This document shows, piece after piece, positions 54,370 through 64,000 of a DNA stretch of 64,000 nucleotides. The stretch is from Auanema rhodensis. Taxonomy: Eukaryota > Nematoda > Chromadorea > Rhabditida > Rhabditidae. Position 1 is the first letter of the stretch. Every line of letters starts with the position of its first letter. The stretch spans positions 21,095,638-21,159,637 of the forward strand of contig OZ059900.1 of NCBI GenBank assembly GCA_964057225.1, given 5' to 3'. The notes under the pieces are model-generated. The model saw only the letters and a list, made by a program, of their open reading frames with translations. It was not told the origin of the DNA and did not search any database. A program made the position numbers and the translations under genes.

Positions 54370-57300
54370 CAAAATTGTTTGTACAACGTCTAGTTCCACT
54401 TTCACGACAAAAAAACAGGGGTTAGAAAATTAAGGGAATTAGCATATTCTGAGGGCACGCCCCTTATGGCTAATATTGATTAAATCGATTTTTGTTCATA
54501 TGAGTCGTCAAATGCAACGAATTTCAGCGTGTTACATACTAAAATGAAGCATTTTACATGCTGAACACTAAAAAAATACAAAAACACAGTATTTCCCATG
54601 AGAAATATTTTATTATGCTGGAAAACCAGTTTTTGGAAATTTCGCTGTAAACAAGGTTTTGACTTACGATTTCATGTGTTCAAACTCATGCAATGTCAAT
54701 GAAACCTAGCTCAAAATTGTTCGTACAACGTCTAGTCCCACTTTCACGACAAAAAAACAGGGGTTAGAAAATTAAGGAAATTAGCATATTCTGAGGGCAC
54801 GCCCCTTATGGCTAATATTGATTAAATCGATTTTTGTTCATATGAGTCGTCAAATGCAACGAATTTCAGCGTGTTACATACTAAAATGAAGCATTTTACA
54901 TGCTGAACACTAGAAAAATACAAAAACACAGTATTTCCCATGAGAAATATTTTATTATGCTGGAAAACCAGTTTTTGGAAATTTCGCTGTAAACAAGGTT
55001 TTGACTTACGATTTCATGTGTTCAAACTCATGCAATGTCAATAAAACCTAGCTCAAAAGTGTTTGTACAACGTCTAGTCCCACTTTCACGGCCAAAAAAC
55101 AGGGGTTAGAAAATTAAGGAAATTAGCATATTCTGAGGGCACGCCCCTTATGGCTAATATTGATTAAATCGATTTTTGTTCATATGAGTCGTCAAATGCA
55201 ACGAATTTCAGCGTGTTACATACTAAAATGAAGCATTTTACATGCTGAACACTAGAAAAATACAAAAACACAGTATTTCCCATGAGAAATATTTTATTAT
55301 GCTGGAAAACCAGTTTTTGGAAATTTCGCTGTAAACAAGGTTTTGACTTACGATTTCATGTGTTCAAACTCATGCAATGTCAATGAAACCTAGCTCAAAA
55401 TTGTTCGTACAACGTCTAGTTCCACTTTCACGACAAAAAAACAGGGGTTAGAAAATTAAGGAAATTAGCATATTCTGAGGGCACGCCCCTTATGGCTAAT
55501 ATTGATTAAATCGATTTTTGTTCATATGAGTCGTCAAATGCAACGAATTTCAGCGTGTTACATACTAAAATGAAGCATTTTACATGCTGAACACTAGAAA
55601 AATACAAAAACACAGTATTTCCCATGAGAAATATTTTATTATGCTGGAAAACCAGTTTTTGGAAATTTCGCTGTAAACAAGGTTTTGACTTACGATTTCA
55701 TGTGTTCAAACTCATGCAATGTCAATGAAACCTAGCTCAAAATTGTTCGTACAACGTCTAGTCCCACTTTCACGACAAAAAAACAGGGGTTAGAAAATTA
55801 AGGAAATTAGCATATTCTGAGGGTACGCCCCTTATGGCTAATATTGATTAAATCGATTTTTGTTCATATGAGTCGTCAAATGCAACGAATTTCAGCGTGT
55901 TACATACTAAAATGAAGCATTTTACATGCTGAACACTAGAAAAATACAAAAACACAGTATTTCCCATGAGAAATATTTTATTATGCTGGAAAACCAGTTT
56001 TTGGAAATTTCGCTGTAAACAAGGTTTTGACTTACGATTTCATGTGTTCAAACTCATGCAATGTCAATGAAACCTAGCTCAAAATTGTTCGTACAACGTC
56101 TAGTTCCACTTTCACGACAAAAAAACAGGGGTTAGAAAATTAAGGGAATTAGCATATTCTGAGGGCACGCCCCTTATGGCTAATATTGATTAAATCGATT
56201 TTTGTTCATATGAGTCGTCAAATGCAACGAATTTCAGCGTGTTACATACTAAAATGAAATATTTTACATGCTGAACACTAGAAAAATACAAAAACACAGT
56301 ATTTCCCATGAGAAATATTTTATTATGCTGGAAAACCAGTTTTTGGAAATTTCGCTGTAAACAAGGTTTTGACTTACGATTTCATGTGTTCAAACTCATG
56401 CAATGTCAATGAAACCTAGCTCAAAATTGTTCGTACAACGTCTAGTTCCACTTTCACGACAAAAAAACAGGGGTTAGAAAATTAAGGAAATTAGCATATT
56501 CTGAGGGCACGCCCCTTATGGCTAATATTGATTAAATCGATTTTTGTTAATATGAGTCGTCAAATGCAACGAATTTCAGCGTGTTACATACTAAAATGAA
56601 GCATTTTACATGCTGAACACTAGAAAAATACAAAAACACAGTATTTCCCATGAGAAATATTTTATTATGCTGGAAAACCAGTTTTTGGAAATTTCGCTGT
56701 AAACAAGGTTTTGACTTACGATTTCATGTGTTCAAACTCATGCAATGTCAATGAAACCTAGCTCAAAATTGTTTGTACAACGTCTAGTTCCACTTTCACG
56801 ACAAAAAAACAGGGGTTAGAAAATTAAGGGAATTAGCATATTCTGAGGGCACGCCCCTTATGGCTAATATTGATTAAATCGATTTTTGTTCATATGAGTC
56901 GTCAAATGCAACGAATTTCAGCGTGTTACATACTAAAATGAAGTATTTTACATGCTGAACACTAGAAAAATACAAAAACACAGTATTTCCCATGAGAAAT
57001 ATTTTATTATGCTGGAAAACCAGTTTTTGGAAATTTCGCTGTAAACAAGGTTTTGACTTACGATTTCATGTGTTCAAACTCATGCAATGTCAATGAAACC
57101 TAGCTCAAAATTGTTCGTACAACGTCTAGTTCCACTTTCACGACAAAAAAACAGGGGTTAGAAAATTAAGGAAATTAGCATATTCTGAGGGCACGCCCCT
57201 TATGGCTAATATTGATTAAATCGATTTTTGTTAATATGAGTCGTCAAATGCAACGAATTTCAGCGTGTTACATACTAAAATGAAGCATTTTACATGCTGA

Positions 57301-59029
57301 ACACTAGAAAAATACAAAAACACAGTATTTCCCATGAGAAATATTTTATTATGCTGGAAAACCAGTTTTTGGAAATTTCGCTGTAAACAAGGTTTTGACT
57401 TACGATTTCATGTGTTCAAACTCATGCAATGTCAATGAAACCTAGCTCAAAATTGTTTGTACAACGTCTAGTTCCACTTTCACGACAAAAAAACAGGGGT
57501 TAGAAAATTAAGGGAATTAGCATATTCTGAGGGCACGCCCCTTATGGCTAATATTGATTAAATCGATTTTTGTTCATATGAGTCGTCAAATGCAACGAAT
57601 TTCAGCGTGTTACATACTAAAATGAAGCATTTTACATGCTGAACACTAAAAAAATACAAAAACACAGTATTTCCCATGAGAAATATTTTATTATGCTGGA
57701 AAACCAGTTTTTGGAAATTTCGCTGTAAACAAGGTTTTGACTTACGATTTCATGTGTTCAAACTCATGCAATGTCAATGAAACCTAGCTCAAAATTGTTC
57801 GTACAACGTCTAGTCCCACTTTCACGACAAAAAAACAGGGGTTAGAAAATTAAGGAAATTAGCATATTCTGAGGGCACGCCCCTTATGGCTAATATTGAT
57901 TAAATCGATTTTTGTTCATATGAGTCGTCAAATGCAACGAATTTCAGCGTGTTACATACTAAAATGAAGCATTTTACATGCTGAACACTAGAAAAATACA
58001 AAAACACAGTATTTCCCATGAGAAATATTTTATTATGCTGGAAAACCAGTTTTTGGAAATTTCGCTGTAAACAAGGTTTTGACTTACGATTTCATGTGTT
58101 CAAACTCATGCAATGTCAATAAAACCTAGCTCAAAAGTGTTTGTACAACGTCTAGTCCCACTTTCACGGCCAAAAAACAGGGGTTAGAAAATTAAGGAAA
58201 TTAGCATATTCTGAGGGCACGCCCCTTATGGCTAATATTGATTAAATCGATTTTTGTTCATATGAGTCGTCAAATGCAACGAATTTCAGCGTGTTACATA
58301 CTAAAATGAAGCATTTTACATGCTGAACACTAGAAAAATACAAAAACACAGTATTTCCCATGAGAAATATTTTATTATGCTGGAAAACCAGTTTTTGGAA
58401 ATTTCGCTGTAAACAAGGTTTTGACTTACGATTTCATGTGTTCAAACTCATGCAATGTCAATGAAACCTAGCTCAAAATTGTTCGTACAACGTCTAGTTC
58501 CACTTTCACGACAAAAAAACAGGGGTTAGAAAATTAAGGAAATTAGCATATTCTGAGGGCACGCCCCTTATGGCTAATATTGATTAAATCGATTTTTGTT
58601 CATATGAGTCGTCAAATGCAACGAATTTCAGCGTGTTACATACTAAAATGAAGCATTTTACATGCTGAACACTAGAAAAATACAAAAACACAGTATTTCC
58701 CATGAGAAATATTTTATTATGCTGGAAAACCAGTTTTTGGAAATTTCGCTGTAAACAAGGTTTTGACTTACGATTTCATGTGTTCAAACTCATGCAATGT
58801 CAATGAAACCTAGCTCAAAATTGTTCGTACAACGTCTAGTCCCACTTTCACGACAAAAAAACAGGGGTTAGAAAATTAAGGAAATTAGCATATTCTGAGG
58901 GTACGCCCCTTATGGCTAATATTGATTAAATCGATTTTTGTTCATATGAGTCGTCAAATGCAACGAATTTCAGCGTGTTACATACTAAAATGAAGCATTT
59001 TACATGCTGAACACTAGAAAAATACAAAA
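54370..59029 (+). repeat. Nine-monomer higher-order repeat, 3078 bp, second copy cut by an inversion
   Basis: Markers at 3078 bp (9 units) are ctgaacactaaaaaa (54561 and 57639), caataaaacc with aaaagtgtttg and cacggccaaaaaac (55039 and 58117), and gggtacgccc (55821 and 58899). The second copy stops at junction C at 59029. A nested two-unit step of 684 bp is shown by gttaatatg at 56546 and 57230 and by a shared C-to-T at 56260 and 56944. A related cacggcc unit, without the aaaagtg change, lies alone at 1731. Confidence 0.88.
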
Positions 59030-59030
59030 T
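59028..59030. other. Inversion junction C (forward to inverted)
   Basis: Forward sequence ending aatacaaaa (unit position about 249) joins inverted tcaatattagcc (unit position about 145). Two A residues can be assigned to either side. This junction differs from A and B and so is a third, independent event. No mirror of the downstream gctggg marker is present just upstream, so a local palindrome like P1 is not visible here. Confidence 0.94.
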
Positions 59031-62000
59031 CAATATTAGCCATAAGGGGCGTGCCCTCAGAATATGCTAATTTCCTTAATTTTCTAACCCCTGTTTTTTT
59101 GTCGTGAAAGTGGAACTAGACGTTGTACGAACAATTTTGAGCTGGGTTTCATTGACATTGCATGAGTTTGAACACATGAAATCGTAAGTCAAAACCTTGT
59201 TTACAGCGAAATTTCCAAAAACTGGTTTTCCAGCATAATAAAATATTTCTCATGGGAAATACTGTGTTTTTGTATTTTTCTAGTGTTCAGCATGTAAAAT
59301 GCTTCATTTTAGTATGTAACACGCTGAAATTCGTTGCATTTGACGACTCATATGAACAAAAATCGATTTAATCAATATTAGCCATAAGGGGCGTGCCCTC
59401 AGAATATGCTAATTTCCTTAATTTTCTAACCCCTGTTTTTTTGTCGTGAAAGTGGAACTAGACGTTGTACGAACAATTTTGAGCTAGGTTTCATTGACAT
59501 TGCATGAGTTTGAACACATGAAATCGTAAGTCAAAACCTTGTTTACAGCGAAATTTCCAAAAACTGGTTTTCCAGCATAATAAAATATTTCTCATGGGAA
59601 ATACTGTGTTTTTGTATTTTTCTAGTGTTCAGCATGTAAAATGCTTCATTTTAGTATGTAACACGCTGAAATTCGTTGCATTTGACGACTCATATGAACA
59701 AAAATCGATTTAATCAATATTAGCCATAAGGGGCGTGCCCTCAGAATATGCTAATTTCCTTAATTTTCTAACCCCTGTTTTTTTGTCGTGAAAGTGGAAC
59801 TAGACGTTGTACGAACAATTTTGAGCTGGGTTTCATTGACATTGCATGAGTTTGAACACATGAAATCGTAAGTCAAAACCTTGTTTACAGCGAAATTTCC
59901 AAAAACTGGTTTTCCAGCATAATAAAATATTTCTCATGGGAAATACTGTGTTTTTGTATTTTTCTAGTGTTCAGCATGTAAAATGCTTCATTTTAGTATG
60001 TAACACGCTGAAATTCGTTGCATTTGACGACTCATATGAACAAAAATCGATTTAATCAATATTAGCCATAAGGGGCGTGCCCTCAGAATATGCTAATTTC
60101 CTTAATTTTCTAACCCCTGTTTTTTTGTCGTGAAAGTGGAACTAGACGTTGTACGAACAATTTTGAGCTAGGTTTCATTGACATTGCATGAGTTTGAACA
60201 CATGAAATCGTAAGTCAAAACCTTGTTTACAGCGAAATTTCCAAAAACTGGTTTTCCAGCATAATAAAATATTTCTCATGGGAAATACTGTGTTTTTGTA
60301 TTTTTCTAGTGTTCAGCATGTAAAATGCTTCATTTTAGTATGTAACACGCTGAAATTCGTTGCATTTGACGACTCATATGAACAAAAATCGATTTAATCA
60401 ATATTAGCCATAAGGGGCGTGCCCTCAGAATATGCTAATTTCCTTAATTTTCTAACCCCTGTTTTTTTGTCGTGAAAGTGGAACTAGACGTTGTACGAAC
60501 AATTTTGAGCTGGGTTTCATTGACATTGCATGAGTTTGAACACATGAAATCGTAAGTCAAAACCTTGTTTACAGCGAAATTTCCAAAAACTGGTTTTCCA
60601 GCATAATAAAATATTTCTCATGGGAAATACTGTGTTTTTGTATTTTTCTAGTGTTCAGCATGTAAAATGCTTCATTTTAGTATGTAACACGCTGAAATTC
60701 GTTGCATTTGACGACTCATATGAACAAAAATCGATTTAATCAATATTAGCCATAAGGGGCGTGCCCTCAGAATATGCTAATTTCCTTAATTTTCTAACCC
60801 CTGTTTTTTAGTCGTGAAAGTGGAACTAGACGTTGTACGAACAATTTTGAGCTAGGTTTCATTGACATTGCATGAGTTTGAACACATGAAATCGTAAGTC
60901 AAAACCTTGTTTACAGCGAAATTTCCAAAAACTGGTTTTCCAGCATAATAAAATATTTCTCATGGGAAATACTGTGTTTTTGTATTTTTCTAGTGTTCAG
61001 CATGTAAAATGCTTCATTTTAGTATGTAACACGCTGAAATTCGTTGCATTTGACGACTCATATGAACAAAAATCGATTTAATCAATATTAGCCATAAGGG
61101 GCGTGCCCTCAGAATATGCTAATTTCCTTAATTTTCTAACCCCTGTTTTTTTGTCGTGAAAGTGGAACTAGACGTTGTACGAACAATTTTGAGCTAGGTT
61201 TCATTGACATTGCATGAGTTTGAACACATGAAATCGTAAGTCAAAACCTTGTTTACAGCGAAATTTCCAAAAACTGGTTTTCCAGCATAATAAAATATTT
61301 CTCATGGGAAATACTGTGTTTTTGTATTTTTCTAGTGTTCAGCATGTAAAATGCTTCATTTTAGTATGTAACACGCTGAAATTCGTTGCATTTGACGACT
61401 CATATGAACAAAAATCGATTTAATCAATATTAGCCATAAGGGGCGTGCCCTCAGAATATGCTAATTTCCTTAATTTTCTAACCCCTGTTTTTTTGTCGTG
61501 AAAGTGGAACTAGACGTTGTACGAACAATTTTGAGCTGGGTTTCATTGACATTGCATGAGTTTGAACACATGAAATCGTAAGTCAAAACCTTGTTTACAG
61601 CGAAATTTCCAAAAACTGGTTTTCCAGCATAATAAAATATTTCTCATGGGAAATACTGTGTTTTTGTATTTTTCTAGTGTTCAGCATGTAAAATGCTTCA
61701 TTTTAGTATGTAACACGCTGAAATTCGTTGCATTTGACGACTCATATGAACAAAAATCGATTTAATCAATATTAGCCATAAGGGGCGTGCCCTCAGAATA
61801 TGCTAATTTCCTTAATTTTCTAACCCCTGTTTTTTTGTCGTGAAAGTGGAACTAGACGTTGTACGAACAATTTTGAGCTAGGTTTCATTGACATTGCATG
61901 AGTTTGAACACATGAAATCGTAAGTCAAAACCTTGTTTACAGCGAAATTTCCAAAAACTGGTTTTCCAGCATAATAAAATATTTCTCATGGGAAATACTG

Positions 62001-64000
62001 TGTTTTTGTATTTTTCTAGTGTTCAGCATGTGAAATGCTTCATTTTAGTATGTAACACGCTGAAATTCGTTGCATTTGACGACTCATATGAACAAAAATC
62101 GATTTAATCAATATTAGCCATAAGGGGCGTGCCCTCAGAATATGCTAATTTCCTTAATTTTCTAACCCCTGTTTTTTTGTCGTGAAAGTGGAACTAGACG
62201 TTGTACGAACAATTTTGAGCTGGGTTTCATTGACATTGCATGAGTTTGAACACATGAAATCGTAAGTCAAAACCTTGTTTACAGCGAAATTTCCAAAAAC
62301 TGGTTTTCCAGCATAATAAAATATTTCTCATGGGAAATACTGTGTTTTTGTATTTTTCTAGTGTTCAGCATGTAAAATGCTTCATTTTAGTATGTAACAC
62401 GCTGAAATTCGTTGCATTTGACGACTCATATGAACAAAAATCGATTTAATCAATATTAGCCATAAGGGGCGTGCCCTCAGAATATGCTAATTTCCTTAAT
62501 TTTCTAACCCCTGTTTTTTTGTCGTGAAAGTGGAACTAGACGTTGTACGAACAATTTTGAGCTAGGTTTCATTGACATTGCATGAGTTTGAACACATGAA
62601 ATCGTAAGTCAAAACCTTGTTTACAGCGAAATTTCCAAAAACTGGTTTTCCAGCATAATAAAATATTTCTCATGGGAAATACTGTGTTTTTGTATTTTTC
62701 TAGTGTTCAGCATGTAAAATGCTTCATTTTAGTATGTAACACGCTGAAATTCGTTGCATTTGACGACTCATATGAACAAAAATCGATTTAATCAATATTA
62801 GCCATAAGGGGCGTGCCCTCAGAATATGCTAATTTCCTTAATTTTCTAACCCCTGTTTTTTAGTCGTGAAAGTGGAACTAGACGTTGTACGAACAATTTT
62901 GAGCTAGGTTTCATTGACATTGCATGAGTTTGAACACATGAAATCGTAAGTCAAAACCTTGTTTACAGCGAAATTTCCAAAAACTGGTTTTCCAGCATAA
63001 TAAAATATTTCTCATGGGAAATACTGTGTTTTTGTATTTTTCTAGTGTTCAGCATGTAAAATGCTTCATTTTAGTATGTAACACGCTGAAATTCGTTGCA
63101 TTTGACGACTCATATGAACAAAAATCGATTTAATCAATATTAGCCATAAGGGGCGTGCCCTCAGAATATGCTAATTTCCTTAATTTTCTAACCCCTGTTT
63201 TTTTGTCGTGAAAGTGGAACTAGACGTTGTACGAACAATTTTGAGCTAGGTTTCATTGACATTGCATGAGTTTGAACACATGAAATCGTAAGTCAAAACC
63301 TTGTTTACAGCGAAATTTCCAAAAACTGGTTTTCCAGCATAATAAAATATTTCTCATGGGAAATACTGTGTTTTTGTATTTTTCTAGTGTTCAGCATGTG
63401 AAATGCTTCATTTTAGTATGTAACACGCTGAAATTCGTTGCATTTGACGACTCATATGAACAAAAACCGATTTAATCAATATTAGCCATAAAGGGCGTGC
63501 CCTCAGAATATGCTAATTTCCTTAATTTTCTAACCCCTGTTTTTTTGTCGTGAAAGTGGAACTAGACGTTGTAGGAACAATTTTGAGCTAGGTTTCATTG
63601 ACATTGCATGAGTTTGAACACATGAAATCGTAAGTCAAAACCTTGTTTACAGCGAAATTTCCAAAAACTGGTTTTCCAGCATAATAAAATATTTCTCATG
63701 GGAAATACTGTGTTTTTGTATTTTTCTAGTGTTCAGCATGTAAAATGCTTCATTTTAGTATGTAACACGCTGAAATTCGTTGCATTTGACGACTCATATG
63801 AACAAAAATCGATTTAATCAATATTAGCCATAAGGGGCGTGCCCTCAGAATATGCTAATTTCCTTAATTTTCTAACCCCTGTTTTTTTGTCGTGAAAGTG
63901 GAACTAGACGTTGTACGAACAATTTTGAGCTGGGTTTCATTGACATTGCATGAGTTTGAACACATGAAATCGTAAGTCAAAACCTTGTTTACAGCGAAAT
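59030..64000 (-). repeat. Inverted terminal block I3 with alternating two-monomer pattern
   Basis: About 14.5 minus-strand units run to the window edge. The gctggg variant (others have gctagg) is at 59141, 59825, 60509, 61535, 62219 and 63929, with steps of 684, 684, 1026, 684 and 1710 bp, so a two-unit period is partly kept. A second marker, ctgtttttta, repeats at 60801 and 62853 (2052 bp, six units). The last full units carry private changes: aaaaaccgat near 63463, ataaagggcg near 63489 and gttgtaggaac near 63570. Confidence 0.95.

Larger units (their letters stand above)
32723..59029 (+). repeat. Forward satellite block F3 (about 77 monomers)
   Basis: This is the longest single-orientation stretch in the window. 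It contains the 18-unit, 10-unit and 9-unit higher-order duplications listed separately. Between about 51 and 54.3 kb the units are ordinary, with attttcc variants near 52197 and 53917 and no clear longer period. It ends at inversion junction C. Confidence 0.97.
1..64000. repeat. Satellite DNA array, 342-bp monomer, about 187 copies
   Basis: The complete window is a head-to-tail tandem array of a 342-bp unit, broken only by switches of orientation. The phase anchor tgttcaaact recurs at 1, 343, 685 and so on. The unit has 58 C and 58 G in 342 bases (33.9% G+C). Copies look nearly identical and differ mainly at a few recurring sites: gttcgtac/gtttgtac, gtcccac/gttccac/gtttcac, aaggaaatt/aagggaatt, caggggtt/caggagtt, gggcacg/gggtacg, ttatggct/ttatagct, cattttacatg/catttcacatg and tatttccc/tattttcc. 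No transposon, unique spacer, RNA gene or long open frame interrupts it, and neither array edge is in the window. Known satellites of this purity and size form centromeric, pericentromeric or other constitutive heterochromatin; that role is inferred here. I do not recognise the family. Confidence 0.98.

Noticed and set aside
1-64000. Possible long open reading frames running through the tandem units, since 342 is divisible by 3
   Set aside because: All three forward frames and all three reverse frames contain stops in each unit. The longest open runs are about 60-70 codons, lack suitable starts and repeat with the unit.

Overview
The whole window is one satellite DNA array. A 342-bp unit, about 34% G+C by hand count of the first copy, repeats about 187 times with no visible interruption by unique sequence, mobile elements, rRNA, tRNA or genes. 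Every reading frame of the unit is closed by stop codons on both strands. Because 342 is a multiple of 3, those stops recur in each copy, so no real coding sequence can run through the array. The array reaches both window edges. This points to a centromeric, pericentromeric or other heterochromatic block of a eukaryotic chromosome. I do not recognise the family and cannot name the organism. CpG is not depleted in the unit (9 or 10 seen, about 10 expected from its 58 C and 58 G).

Layout by orientation, taking the first copy as forward: forward 1-23223; inverted 23224-27767; forward 27768-28862; inverted 28863-32722; forward 32723-59029; inverted 59030-64000. The copies look nearly identical, usually separated by a few substitutions at recurring sites. 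Those sites work as barcodes and show multi-monomer (higher-order) duplications: 4 units near 4.1-6.2 kb, 4 units with a 1-base loss at 6.5-9.3 kb, 6 and 7 units at 13.9-20.3 kb, 18 units (6139 bp, carrying a 17-bp deletion) from 33.5 kb, 10 units (3420 bp) at 42.4-49.3 kb, 9 units (3078 bp) at 54.4-59.0 kb, and alternating 2-unit steps in the terminal inverted block.

The most notable structure is a large inverted duplication. The inverted block at 23.7-27.8 kb is a mirror copy, variant by variant, of the forward array at 20.2-23.2 kb, with a 507-bp spacer and a 3-unit expansion in its right arm. This inverted block, with both of its breakpoints, was then duplicated to 28.6-32.7 kb with two fewer units. 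A third, separate inversion junction lies at 59029/59030. Two of the three distinct breakpoint types enter the inverted strand in or just beside a 37-bp imperfect dyad present in every unit. The 342-bp unit also shows faint signs of being an old dimer of two halves of about 171 bp.

The window therefore records satellite evolution by unequal exchange, local amplification and inverted duplication. I see no gene-based system in it. The palindromic blocks should be confirmed against raw long reads, because satellite inversions are also a known type of assembly or read artefact.
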